Source: DTU064 sp045588245
GTDB taxonomy: Bacteria > Bacillota > Clostridia > Oscillospirales > CAG-272
Assembly: GCA_045588245.1 (NCBI GenBank)
Contig: JAZNDW010000028.1
Coordinates: 72,288-136,287, forward strand
Length of the DNA stretch: 64,000 bases
Reading direction: 5' to 3'
In this document: one piece after another, positions 16,972-24,091 of the stretch
Layout of the letters: each line of letters starts with the position of its first letter
Position numbering within the stretch: the first letter of the stretch is position 1
Notes under the pieces: model-generated
Databases searched by the model: none
Told to the model about the DNA's origin: nothing
The model's input: only the letters and a program-made list of their open reading frames with translations
Made by a program: the position numbers and the translations under genes

Positions 16972-17184
16972 TTATTGTTCGTCTGCCTCTGCGGACGGAA
17001 TTATTTTTTTGATTGCTTTTTCAAGCTTTTCGCGCGGAAGCGTCATGTCGCGTCCGCACGTTTTGCAGATTATTCTGATGTCCGAGCCTACTCTTTGGCA
17101 GGTGAATGCCTTGCCGCCGCAAGGGTGCGGCTTTTTCAGCTCAAGTGTGTCTCCGACACGAATCGTCGGAATGTTGATCGGCAT
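16972..17184 (-). CDS. DUF951 zinc-ribbon-like protein (YyzM type)
   Basis: The 70-residue protein has the DUF951 signature VGDTLELKKPHPCGGKAF, then RVGSDIRIICKTCGRDMTLPR. Three cysteines (CGG and CKTC) may bind a metal. The family is widespread in Firmicutes, often near DNA replication or segregation genes, and its function is unknown. It is the first gene of the yfhO-ruvAB operon. GGAG lies upstream of the ATG at 17184. Confidence 0.92.
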   Translation of the reverse strand: MPINIPTIRVGDTLELKKPHPCGGKAFTCQRVGSDIRIICKTCGRDMTLPREKLEKAIKKIIPSAEADEQ

Positions 17185-17231
17185 GATTTATCTCCTTTTC
17201 TTTTTCAAAAAAGCGTAAACATACAAGAATG

Positions 17232-17260
17232 ATTATAACACGAAAACTTGTTCGTGTAAA
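17232..17260 (-). promoter_or_regulatory. Promoter of the DUF951-yfhO-ruvAB operon with a LexA/DinR-like box in the spacer
   Basis: On the minus strand TTTACA and TATAAT are 17 bases apart. The spacer is filled by CGAACAAGTTTTCG (17241-17254), which matches the Gram-positive LexA consensus CGAAC-RNRY-GTTCG except for one base, inside a longer palindrome ACACGAA...TTCGTGT (17238-17257). ruvAB are LexA targets in other bacteria, so SOS control is plausible. Confidence 0.65.
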
Positions 17261-17406
17261 CCGACCTTCACCATAATTTACAAAAATGTACTTATATTTA
17301 TAATATTTATAATAGAGCGCACGCTGCCGTTTCACGGTGACTGACGTAAGATACCACGGCGCGTCGGAATAAAAGTCCGATTAATAGAGATATATGCGTT
17401 TTTCTC

Positions 17407-17435
17407 TTGATTTTGTCGTTGCTTTTTGTTACAAT
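17407..17435 (+). promoter_or_regulatory. Sigma-A promoter of aspS
   Basis: TTGATT (17407-17412) and TACAAT (17430-17435) are 17 bases apart. The implied leader of about 185 bases contains a short frame but no T-box motif. Confidence 0.6.
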
Positions 17436-17475
17436 ACATTGTTGTGAACTATTCTTGCACCATAGGAGGCGCATC

Positions 17476-17544
17476 GTGATACCGAAAACGATAAATATGA
17501 TATTTGATATTGATACCATGCGCCGACCGTACGGTGCAGAATAA
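17476..17544 (+). CDS. Possible 22-residue leader peptide upstream of aspS
   Basis: AGGAGG at 17464-17469 precedes a GTG at 17476 by six bases, and the frame runs 22 codons to TAA 17544. The peptide includes FDIDT, with two Asp codons in the middle, and ends in a region with the palindrome ACCGTACGGT. It is 82 bases before aspS. Leader-peptide control by charged tRNA-Asp is conceivable, but no terminator follows it. Confidence 0.35.
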   Translation: MIPKTINMIFDIDTMRRPYGAE

Positions 17545-17626
17545 AGCGGCACGCCGCATACGGAAGAGCATAAATACACAATTAAAATAAATATTCAATA
17601 AATAAATCCAAACGGAGAATTATAAT

Positions 17627-19411
17627 ATGGCTTTTTTGAATGAAGATAAAAGAACTCATTACTGTACAGACCTGACCGTTGACGATATCGGCAGCCGCGT
17701 TACCGTAAACGGCTGGTGTGCAAAGCAGCGCGACATCGGCAGCCTCATTTTCATTGACCTGCGCGACCGCTCGGGAATCATTCAGCTTGCGTTTGACGAA
17801 AACACCGAAAGAGAAGTGTTTGACGTAGCGAAGTCCGTTCGCTCCGAATACGTCATTTCCGCGTCCGGCGTCGTTCGCTCCCGCGGCAGCGACGTTAACG
17901 CAAACCGCGCAACGGGCGCTATTGAGATCTACGTTGACTCAATGAAGATACTCTGCACGGCGGAAACGACGCCCTTTGAGATCGTTGACGAGATCAACGT
18001 CAGAAACGAGCTTCGTATGCAGTACCGCTACCTTGACCTGCGCCGTCCGACGATGATGGAGAATATCCTTCTGCGCTCGAAGATTACGCGCCTTGTGCTC
18101 GACTATTATCACAATAACGGCTTTGCGTACATCGAAACGCCCTGCCTTATCCGTCCCACACCCGAAGGGGCGAGAGACTATCTCGTTCCGAGCCGTGTTC
18201 ACCCCGGCAATTTCTACGCGCTCCCGCAGTCGCCGCAGCTTTATAAGCAGCTTCTGATGTACTCCGGCTTCGACCGCTACATCCAGATCGCACGCTGCTT
18301 CCGCGACGAGGACCTCCGAGCCGACAGACAGCCCGAATTTACGCAGGTCGACCTTGAAATGTCCTTTGCGACAGAGGACGACATCATGGACATGAACGAG
18401 GGCTTCCTCCGCTATATGTTCCGCGAGCTTTACGATATGGATCTCGGTCCGAAGTTCCGTCGCATGACGTGGCGCGAGGCTATGGAGCGCTATGGCTCCG
18501 ATAAGCCCGACCTTCGCTTCGGCTTTGAGCTCGTTGACCTTACCGAAACCCTCAAGAGCTGCGAATTCAGAGTATTCGCAGGCGCTATCGCCGCAGGCGG
18601 CAGCGTTCGCGCCATCAACGTAAAGGGCGGTGCGAAGTTCACGCGCAAAGAGATCGATTCTCTCACCGAATTCGTCAAGTCCTATAAGGCAAAGGGACTC
18701 GCGTGGGCGAAGATGACGAACGGCGAGATCTCCTCTTCGTATAAGAAGTTCCTCACATCGGAAGAAAATGCCGCAATTGAAGAGAAAATGGGCTTTGAGG
18801 ACGGCGACCTCATTCTTATCGTTGCCGATAAGAATGCAGTCGTATTCGACTCTCTCGGCGCACTCCGCCGCGAATGCGCGAAGCGTCTCGGACTGCTCGA
18901 TCCGAAGGAATTCTGCTTCCTTTGGGTTACGGAGTTCCCGCTCTTCGAGTATGACGAGGAGGACGGACGCTACTATGCGAAGCACCACCCCTTCACAGCT
19001 CCTATGGAAGAGGACATGCCCCTGCTTGAAACGGATCCCGGTGCCGTTCGCTCCCGCGCTTATGATATCGTTCTGAACGGTACTGAGCTTGGCGGCGGTT
19101 CTATCCGTATTTCGACTCCCGATATGCAGAAGCTTATGTTTGAAAAGCTCGGCATCGGCGAAGAAGAAGCGAACGTTAAGTTCGGCTTCCTCATGGAAGC
19201 GCTCAAATACGGCATTCCGCCTCACGGCGGACTTGCATTCGGTCTTGACCGTCTCGTTGCTCTCACACTCGGCTACGAGGATATAAGAGAGATAATCGCG
19301 TTCCCGAAGGCGCAGAACGCCAGCGAACCTATGTCGAAGTGCCCGTCCGAAGCTGATCCCAAGAGCCTTGAAGAGCTCTGCCTCAAGATCTCGATCCCCG
19401 AAAAGGAATAA
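17627..19411 (+). CDS. aspS: Aspartyl-tRNA synthetase
   Basis: The 594-residue enzyme is a class IIb synthetase of the bacterial AspRS type. It has an N-terminal OB anticodon-binding domain (VNGWCAKQRDIGSLIFIDLRDRSG), motif 2 (FRDEDLRADRQPEFTQVDLEMSF) near 220, the GAD insertion domain (about 300-420) and motif 3 (GLAFGLDRLVALTLG) near 530. It charges tRNA-Asp; some relatives also charge tRNA-Asn. An asnA gene elsewhere in the window makes free asparagine, but specificity for tRNA-Asn cannot be read here. CGGAG precedes the ATG, and a strong terminator follows. Confidence 0.97.
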   Translation: MAFLNEDKRTHYCTDLTVDDIGSRVTVNGWCAKQRDIGSLIFIDLRDRSGIIQLAFDENTEREVFDVAKSVRSEYVISASGVVRSRGSDVNANRATGAIEIYVDSMKILCTAETTPFEIVDEINVRNELRMQYRYLDLRRPTMMENILLRSKITRLVLDYYHNNGFAYIETPCLIRPTPEGARDYLVPSRVHPGNFYALPQSPQLYKQLLMYSGFDRYIQIARCFRDEDLRADRQPEFTQVDLEMSFATEDDIMDMNEGFLRYMFRELYDMDLGPKFRRMTWREAMERYGSDKPDLRFGFELVDLTETLKSCEFRVFAGAIAAGGSVRAINVKGGAKFTRKEIDSLTEFVKSYKAKGLAWAKMTNGEISSSYKKFLTSEENAAIEEKMGFEDGDLILIVADKNAVVFDSLGALRRECAKRLGLLDPKEFCFLWVTEFPLFEYDEEDGRYYAKHHPFTAPMEEDMPLLETDPGAVRSRAYDIVLNGTELGGGSIRISTPDMQKLMFEKLGIGEEEANVKFGFLMEALKYGIPPHGGLAFGLDRLVALTLGYEDIREIIAFPKAQNASEPMSKCPSEADPKSLEELCLKISIPEKE

Positions 19412-19418
19412 AATTTTT

Positions 19419-19454
19419 ACGACCGCTGACGCACAAACGTCGGCGGTCGTTTTT
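19419..19454 (+). terminator. Intrinsic terminator after aspS
   Basis: A 13-base stem with one G-T pair and a six-base loop is followed by five T. Confidence 0.9.
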
Positions 19455-19497
19455 GCGAAAAACTGTGTAAGCCTGCACAAATGTAACAGAAGCATCT

Positions 19498-19525
19498 TTG
19501 CAAATTTGCACAAATATGCTATAAT
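19498..19525 (+). promoter_or_regulatory. Sigma-A promoter of the lipoprotein gene
   Basis: TTGCAA (19498-19503) and TATAAT (19520-19525) are 16 bases apart, with a leader of about 135 bases to the ribosome site at 19654. No gene is seen in that leader. Confidence 0.6.
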
Positions 19526-19677
19526 ATCAATGTAGTACAAATTGTGCGGATGGCAGCGGAAAGATATGCTGCAGAATCATATCAGTCCGGGATGGGCTGT
19601 GCACGTGGCGGCAGGTTGGACAGTTTGGCATAAATTTTGATGTTTAACGAATCGGAGGGAAAAAATGTGAAAAAATA

Positions 19678-20175
19678 TTGATTGTTTTGGCGCTCGTATG
19701 CACGTTTCTTTTGATCTCTTGCGAAGCTGAAGACGTTGATGCAGGAACCGAACTCCAATCGGAAACGGAAACGGTGACGGAAACCGAAGCCGAAAGCGAA
19801 ATGACAGAAGAGCAAGCAAAGCTTTTTTCCGAAATGGCAAGAGCTGTTCTGAAAGTGACTCCTCTGCAGCTCGACTATATCGTTCCGCTGAAAAGCATAG
19901 TTACGGGTGAAGAAGAATATATGTACTGCAAGCTCCAAGGACGCGGTTATGCCGCGGTCGTTCTTGATTCGGGGCAGATCAGCGAATGCTCGCAGCAAAA
20001 GGGCGGCGAGCCTGACATAGTGTCGGGCTCGGACGTTGATTATTACTATGCGGGTGTTATGCAGTTCTGGTATAGCGACGGCGATGCTTATTACGATCTC
20101 GGAACGAATGAAATGATAGATGAGGAGATCGTGGTCGGAGCGCAGAACGTAATGAAGGACGTTTTTGACGATTAA
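19678..20175 (+). CDS. Putative lipoprotein of unknown function with a start-site frameshift
   Basis: The frame from 19678 reads IVLALVCTFLLISCEAED, a lipoprotein signal with Cys as the acylation site. It is followed by a Glu/Thr-rich linker and a 100-residue domain with no recognised family. A good ribosome site (CGGAGGG, 19653-19659) points to GTG 19667, but that start reads GTG AAA AAA TAT TGA and stops. One extra A in the six-A run would give the expected MKKILIVLAL start. So the gene has either a real one-base deletion, slippage-dependent expression, or a sequencing error. TTG 19678 is only the first in-frame start. The product would be a small extracytoplasmic protein. Confidence 0.6.
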   Translation: MIVLALVCTFLLISCEAEDVDAGTELQSETETVTETEAESEMTEEQAKLFSEMARAVLKVTPLQLDYIVPLKSIVTGEEEYMYCKLQGRGYAAVVLDSGQISECSQQKGGEPDIVSGSDVDYYYAGVMQFWYSDGDAYYDLGTNEMIDEEIVVGAQNVMKDVFDD

Positions 20176-20231
20176 CTTCGTTAAGCTTGAAAAAACTTGC
20201 AAAAAAACACGTAATTTTCTTAAAATAATAC

Positions 20232-20261
20232 TTGACACGGAGCCATCCGCGGTGGTATAAT
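20232..20261 (+). promoter_or_regulatory. Sigma-A promoter of the rpmG-secE-nusG-rplK-rplA operon
   Basis: TTGACA (20232-20237) and TATAAT (20256-20261) are 18 bases apart, and the leader is about 130 bases. A mini-hairpin followed by seven T lies at the expected transcription start (20268-20290). A perfect CGCAAA/TTTGCG repeat follows at 20295-20308. Confidence 0.8.
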
Positions 20262-20400
20262 GTTGCTACCTCTGCGGAGGTCTCTTTTTTTGTGCGCAAA
20301 TTTTTGCGTGCGAAAGTGTCCTGCCGCGCCACGGTAGGTCGAGAGAATCCGCCAGAGGGAGGTACGATATAATAAAAAATTCAGGAGGTGCCGCTCAACA

Positions 20401-20550
20401 ATGAGAGTCAAAGTAACACTCGCTTGCTCCGAATGCAAGCAGCGCAATTACGACACGAAGAAGAATAAGAAAAACGATCCCGACAGACTTGAAATGAACA
20501 AGTACTGCCGCTTCTGCCGTAAGCACACTCTTCACAAGGAAACAAAGTAA
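20401..20550 (+). CDS. rpmG: 50S ribosomal protein L33
   Basis: The 49-residue protein reads MRVKVTLACSECKQRNY at its start and has a second CxxC pair (YCRFCRKH) near residue 39, the zinc-ribbon form of L33 of the large ribosomal subunit. AGGAGGT lies about 12 bases upstream. It is followed by secE and nusG, the usual order in Firmicutes. Confidence 0.96.
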   Translation: MRVKVTLACSECKQRNYDTKKNKKNDPDRLEMNKYCRFCRKHTLHKETK

Positions 20551-20571
20551 TTGTTAGGAGAGCGTGAGAAA

Positions 20572-21063
20572 ATGAAAAACATAGGAAAAATTCTGGTAGC
20601 GCTTTTGGCGATCGCCGTTTTGCTTTCCTTCCCGATGGTAATCGTTTCTGCCGATGAAGGCACGGAAACAAATGCAGATACCGCAGAAACGACTGTTGAC
20701 ACTGCAGACGATACCACCGCCGATACTTCCAAAAACGAAACATCGAATAAAACAGAATCCGACGATAAGAAAGAAGATAAAGAAGAAGACAAGTCCCTTC
20801 TTACATCCGGTCTTATCACACTCGGTATCATCGCCGTTATCGTTGTTTGCGTTGTTTTCTGGATCTTAAAGGATAAGGAAAGAGCAAGCAAAACATGGAG
20901 ATCCTTCAAGAGTGAATTCAAGAAGGTAGTTTGGGCAGACAAGCACGAAACACTTAAGAATACGATCATCGTTATCGTTATCGTTCTTTTGTTCGGTCTT
21001 GCGATCGGTCTTGTTGACTATCTGTTATCCGTAGGCATTGTAGGTCTCGGTAAGCTTGTTTAA
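20572..21063 (+). CDS. secE: Preprotein translocase subunit SecE with unusual N-terminal extension
   Basis: The C-terminal 60 residues are the SecE core: SFKSEFKKVVWADKHETL, an amphipathic helix, then one transmembrane helix. SecE clamps SecY in the secretion channel. Most Firmicutes SecE proteins have about 60-75 residues and one helix; this one has 163. It starts with a signal-like hydrophobic stretch (about 1-27), then an outside segment rich in Asp, Thr, Glu and Lys (about 28-80), then an extra helix (about 82-100). I chose ATG 20572 because AGGAG lies upstream. Position between rpmG and nusG confirms the identity. The extension is the odd feature. Confidence 0.9.
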   Translation: MKNIGKILVALLAIAVLLSFPMVIVSADEGTETNADTAETTVDTADDTTADTSKNETSNKTESDDKKEDKEEDKSLLTSGLITLGIIAVIVVCVVFWILKDKERASKTWRSFKSEFKKVVWADKHETLKNTIIVIVIVLLFGLAIGLVDYLLSVGIVGLGKLV

Positions 21064-21069
21064 TATAAA

Positions 21070-21606
21070 ATGAGCGATATTAATGAAATGAATCTCGGTC
21101 CGCGCTGGTATGTGGCGCATACTTATTCGGGCTATGAGAACAAAGTAAAAGCCAATCTTGAAAAGATTGTCGAAAACAGAGGACTCGGCCATCTGATTTT
21201 CGAAGCTGTTATCCCGATGGAAACCGTTACGGAAACTAACGGCGAAGACGTTAAGACGACAGAAGCTAAGAAATTCCCGAGCTATGTTCTTATTAAAATG
21301 GTCATGACGGACGAAAGTTGGCACGTTGTCCGCAATATCAGCGGTGTCACGGGCTTTGTCGGTCCCGGATCAAAACCGGTGCCCCTCACAGACGAGGAGG
21401 TTGCCGCTATCCATCTCGAAGCACGCACTGAACGCGCCGCTATCGAGGTTGGTGACGTTGTTTCTATTATTGACGGACCGTTTGTCGGTTTCTCCGGCAC
21501 AGTTCAGTCCTTCACACCCGACGGACTCGGCGTTACGGTCGTTATCTCTACAGCGGGACGCGATATGCCCGTTATGATGGAAACAAAGCATATCAAAAAA
21601 GCATAA
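21070..21606 (+). CDS. nusG: Transcription termination/antitermination factor NusG
   Basis: The 178-residue protein has the NusG N-terminal domain (WYVAHTYSGYENKVKANLE, then FPSYVLIKMVM) and a C-terminal KOW domain (VGDVVSIIDGPFVGFSGTV). NusG binds RNA polymerase and controls pausing, termination and coupling to the ribosome. It starts six bases after secE with a weak ribosome site, so it is probably translationally coupled. Confidence 0.97.
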   Translation: MSDINEMNLGPRWYVAHTYSGYENKVKANLEKIVENRGLGHLIFEAVIPMETVTETNGEDVKTTEAKKFPSYVLIKMVMTDESWHVVRNISGVTGFVGPGSKPVPLTDEEVAAIHLEARTERAAIEVGDVVSIIDGPFVGFSGTVQSFTPDGLGVTVVISTAGRDMPVMMETKHIKKA

Positions 21607-21614
21607 CTTTTTTC

Positions 21615-21670
21615 GCGGTGATGGTCACCGCATAACGTGGGAGGGAGAAAAAATCCAACTCTGTTCTCCC
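21615..21670 (+). other. Two hairpins in the nusG-rplK spacer
   Basis: GCGGTG/CACCGC forms a hairpin at 21615-21631, and GGGAGA/TCTCCC closes a larger loop at 21643-21670. No T-run follows, so these are not terminators. In this position they may be an RNA processing site or a binding site for ribosomal protein L1, but the L1 motif was not recognised. Confidence 0.4.
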
Positions 21671-21701
21671 GTATTTGTACCACATTCGGAGGTTAATTAA
21701 A

Positions 21702-22127
21702 ATGGCAAAGAAAATAATGGGCTATATCAAGCTCCAGCTCCCCGCCGGAAAAGCTACCCCCCAGCCGCCTGTAGGCCCGGCTCTCGGTCAGTACGGCGTT
21801 TCTATTCCTAACTTTACAAAGGAATTCAACGAAAAGACAAAGAATGACATCGGACTTATCATCCCTGTTGTTATCACTGTTTACGCAGACCGTTCTTTCA
21901 CATTCATCACAAAGACTCCCCCGGCTCCCGTCCTCATTAAGAAGGCTTGCGGAATCGAGTCCGGTTCGGGTGTTCCGAACAAGAACAAGGTTGCTACGAT
22001 CAAGCGTGAGCAGATCAAGCAGATCGCTGAGCTCAAGATGAAGGACCTCAACGCAGGCTCTATCGAAGCAGCTATGAGCATGATCGCAGGTACAGCGCGC
22101 AGCATGGGCGTTGTAGTAGAGGACTAA
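21702..22127 (+). CDS. rplK: 50S ribosomal protein L11
   Basis: The 141-residue protein shows the L11 features KLQLPAGKATPQPPVGPALGQYG near the start, then the C-terminal RNA-binding domain (GVPNKNKVATIKREQIKQIA). L11 binds the GTPase-associated centre of 23S rRNA. ATG 21702 follows CGGAGG at good distance; an upstream in-frame TTG or ATG is not needed. rplA follows at 14 bases. Confidence 0.97.
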   Translation: MAKKIMGYIKLQLPAGKATPQPPVGPALGQYGVSIPNFTKEFNEKTKNDIGLIIPVVITVYADRSFTFITKTPPAPVLIKKACGIESGSGVPNKNKVATIKREQIKQIAELKMKDLNAGSIEAAMSMIAGTARSMGVVVED

Positions 22128-22141
22128 GGAGGTAATCGGAA

Positions 22142-22834
22142 ATGTTTAAGGGCAAGAAATACAAGGAAAGCGCTAAGCTTATCGAATCCTCCAAGCTTTA
22201 TGATGTAGAAGAAGCACTCGATCTCGTTCTGAAGACTGCAAAGTCCAAGTTCGACGAAACAATCGAGCTCCACGTTCGCCTCGGCGTTGACTCCCGTCAC
22301 GCAGACCAGCAGGTTCGCGGTGCTATCGTTCTTCCTCACGGTACAGGTAAAGCCGTTCGCGTTCTCGCAATCGCAAAGGACGACAAGGCAGAAGAAGCAA
22401 GAGCAGCAGGCGCTGACTATGTTGGCGATCAGGATATGATCGAAAAGATCCAGAAGGAAAACTGGTTCGACTATGACGTTATCATCACAACTCCCAACAT
22501 GATGGGTCTTCTCGGCCGTCTCGGTCGTGTACTCGGTCCTAAGGGACTTATGCCGAACCCCAAGTCCGGCACAGTTACAATGGACATCGGCCGCGCTATC
22601 CAGGAAGCCAAGGCAGGTAAGATCGAATACCGTCTTGATAAGACGAACATCATCCACTGCCCCATCGGTAAGGCATCCTTCGGCACAGAAAAGCTCGGCG
22701 AGAACCTCTCCACTCTTATGGACGCTATCATCAAGGCTAAGCCGGCAGCTGCAAAGGGTCAGTACATCAGAAGCTGCGTAATCGCATCCACAATGGGCCC
22801 CGGCATCAAGATCAACTCTGCAAAGCTTGGTTAA
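22142..22834 (+). CDS. rplA: 50S ribosomal protein L1
   Basis: The 230-residue protein matches L1, including GKKYKESAKLI at the start, the signature PNPKSGTVTMDI near 139 and a C-terminal STMGPGIKINS segment. L1 forms the ribosomal stalk opposite L7/L12 and in many bacteria represses its own operon. AAGGAGGT precedes the ATG. A terminator follows, so rplJ and rplL are not directly joined to it here. Confidence 0.97.
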   Translation: MFKGKKYKESAKLIESSKLYDVEEALDLVLKTAKSKFDETIELHVRLGVDSRHADQQVRGAIVLPHGTGKAVRVLAIAKDDKAEEARAAGADYVGDQDMIEKIQKENWFDYDVIITTPNMMGLLGRLGRVLGPKGLMPNPKSGTVTMDIGRAIQEAKAGKIEYRLDKTNIIHCPIGKASFGTEKLGENLSTLMDAIIKAKPAAAKGQYIRSCVIASTMGPGIKINSAKLG

Positions 22835-22851
22835 TCTTAATTAAACGCAAT

Positions 22852-22879
22852 AAAAGCACCGCGCAAGCGGTGCTTTTTT
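22852..22879 (+). terminator. Intrinsic terminator after rplA
   Basis: AAAAGCACCGC and GCGGTGCTTTT form a perfect 11-base stem with a GCAA tetraloop, then T. Confidence 0.93.
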
Positions 22880-22880
22880 G

Positions 22881-22909
22881 TTGACAGGGAATATTTCGGA
22901 TGATAATAT
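22881..22909 (+). promoter_or_regulatory. Sigma-A promoter of the small membrane protein gene
   Basis: TTGACA (22881-22886) and TAATAT (22904-22909) are 17 bases apart, directly after the rplA terminator. Confidence 0.65.
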
Positions 22910-22994
22910 AGAATCATGACGGCAAACACCGAGCTGATTTTGAGATTTCGTCGCTCGGTGAGCTTAAAAAGTTTGATTATTGGAGGGCAGAGCA

Positions 22995-23276
22995 GTGAAT
23001 CAAAAAAAAACGGCTATCATTACGATCATTTCGGGAGTGGCACTGATTCTTTTTGATGCGTTCGTGCTGCCGCTGATACTTGTGCTGACTGGCGCTGTCG
23101 GCGTCGTCGGCGGATCTGCCGGTATCATAGGCGGTGCAGGTCTTCCGACGCTTTTGTTTCTGTTGAGAGAGGCACGGCGCGGAATTTTGCCCGTGCTCAG
23201 TTTCGTCGGTATTTTATGTATCGCTGTCGGCGTTATCGTACTTATACTCAATAGAATATATAACAAGCGAAAATAA
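22995..23276 (+). CDS. Small membrane protein of unknown function
   Basis: The 93-residue protein has about three hydrophobic segments (roughly 6-25, 27-55 and 66-86), a glycine-rich middle (GAVGVVGGSAGIIGGAG) and a basic C-terminus (RIYNKRK). GGAGGG precedes GTG 22995 by seven bases. It is monocistronic, between the rplA terminator and its own terminator. No family is recognised. Confidence 0.7.
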   Translation: MNQKKTAIITIISGVALILFDAFVLPLILVLTGAVGVVGGSAGIIGGAGLPTLLFLLREARRGILPVLSFVGILCIAVGVIVLILNRIYNKRK

Positions 23277-23305
23277 AAACGCGAGGGAAGATCCCTCGCG
23301 TTTTT
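23275..23305. terminator. Bidirectional terminator
   Basis: A perfect stem (ACGCGAGGGA/TCCCTCGCGT, extended by A/T pairs) with a three-base loop lies between convergent genes. Confidence 0.93.
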
Positions 23306-23318
23306 GCTGTTGTTATGA

Positions 23319-23963
23319 TTAATAGTTTGTTGCGAGAAGCTCGAAGTAGCTCTGCGGATGTGCGCAAACGGGGCACATTTCGGGAGCAGCCTTGCCGACT
23401 ACGATGTGACCGCAGTTGGAGCACTGCCAGATCATTTCGTTATCGCGGGAGAATACGAGTCCACCCTCAACGTTTTCAAGAAGCTTGAGGTAACGAGCCT
23501 CGTGTTCCTTCTCTATAGCTGCAACAAGCTCAAACTTTTCAGCGATATCATCGAATCCTTCTTCGCGAGCAGTCTGTGCAAAGCCTGCGTACATGTCAGT
23601 GCATTCGTAGTTTTCGCCTTCAGCTGCAGCCTTAAGGTTTTGAGCAGTGGTGCCGATGCCGTCAAGGAGCTTGAACCACATCTTTGCGTGTTCTTTTTCA
23701 TTGTTAGCGGTTTCTTCAAAGATCTTTGCGATCTGAACGTAACCTTCCTTCTTTGCCTTGGAAGCAAAATATGTGTACTTGTTGCGAGCCTGCGATTCAC
23801 CTGCAAAAGCAGCAGCGAGGTTAGCTGCAGTTTTGGAACCTGCAAGTACGGGCTCAATAGCTATAAACTTGGAACTGGGAACCTTGCAAACGGGGCAAAC
23901 GAAGCCTTCGGGCATATCGCCTTCGTGGATGTAACCGCAAACGGGGCACTTGAATTTTTTCAT
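23319..23963 (-). CDS. Rubrerythrin with rubredoxin domains at both ends
   Basis: The 214-residue protein has an N-terminal rubredoxin-like site (FKCPVCGYIHEGD, then FVCPVCKVP), a central ferritin-like di-iron domain with AFAGESQARNKY, ETANNEKEHAK and AIEKEHEAR, and a C-terminal rubredoxin site (WQCSNCGHIVVG, then CPVCAHP). Rubrerythrins reduce hydrogen peroxide in anaerobes. Ordinary members carry one rubredoxin at the C-terminus and reverse rubrerythrins one at the N-terminus; this one has both. A consensus promoter and a PerR-like palindrome lie upstream, so induction by peroxide is likely. Confidence 0.93.
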   Translation of the reverse strand: MKKFKCPVCGYIHEGDMPEGFVCPVCKVPSSKFIAIEPVLAGSKTAANLAAAFAGESQARNKYTYFASKAKKEGYVQIAKIFEETANNEKEHAKMWFKLLDGIGTTAQNLKAAAEGENYECTDMYAGFAQTAREEGFDDIAEKFELVAAIEKEHEARYLKLLENVEGGLVFSRDNEMIWQCSNCGHIVVGKAAPEMCPVCAHPQSYFELLATNY

Positions 23964-24000
23964 GATAACATAATCCTTTCTGGATAAAATAATCTTAAAA

Positions 24001-24017
24001 TTAGGAACGATTCTTAA
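24001..24017 (-). promoter_or_regulatory. PerR/Fur-like palindrome downstream of the rubrerythrin -10 box
   Basis: TTAGGAA-CGA-TTCTTAA is an imperfect inverted repeat placed close to the expected transcription start. Rubrerythrin genes are PerR targets in clostridia; the match to the PerR consensus is partial. Confidence 0.4.
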
Positions 24018-24027
24018 TTACGAATTG

Positions 24028-24056
24028 ATTATAACATTAATTTATTCGCTTGTCAA
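24028..24056 (-). promoter_or_regulatory. Sigma-A promoter of the rubrerythrin gene
   Basis: On the minus strand TTGACA and TATAAT are exactly 17 bases apart: both boxes are full consensus, which suggests very strong expression. Confidence 0.88.
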
Positions 24057-24091
24057 TAGGAAAAATAAAAAACTTTAACGTTTTGCGATGA

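Larger units (their letters stand above)
17185..17626. other. Divergent 442-base intergenic region between DUF951 and aspS
   Basis: This gap holds the minus-strand DUF951 promoter with a LexA-like palindrome (17232-17260), the plus-strand aspS promoter (17407-17435) and a 22-codon leader frame (17476-17544). The part from about 17290 to 17400 contains weak inverted repeats but no supported gene. Confidence 0.7.

Noticed and set aside
17627..17660. T-box in the aspS leader
   Set aside because: No TGGNACCGCG motif or stem I features lie between 17436 and 17626.
17939..19540. A 533-residue open frame on the minus strand
   Set aside because: It is fully antisense to aspS, has no ribosome site, and its sequence is the reverse shadow of the synthetase codons.
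19582..20238. A 218-residue minus-strand frame
   Set aside because: It is antisense to the lipoprotein gene and lacks a ribosome site; the plus-strand frame has a clear lipobox.
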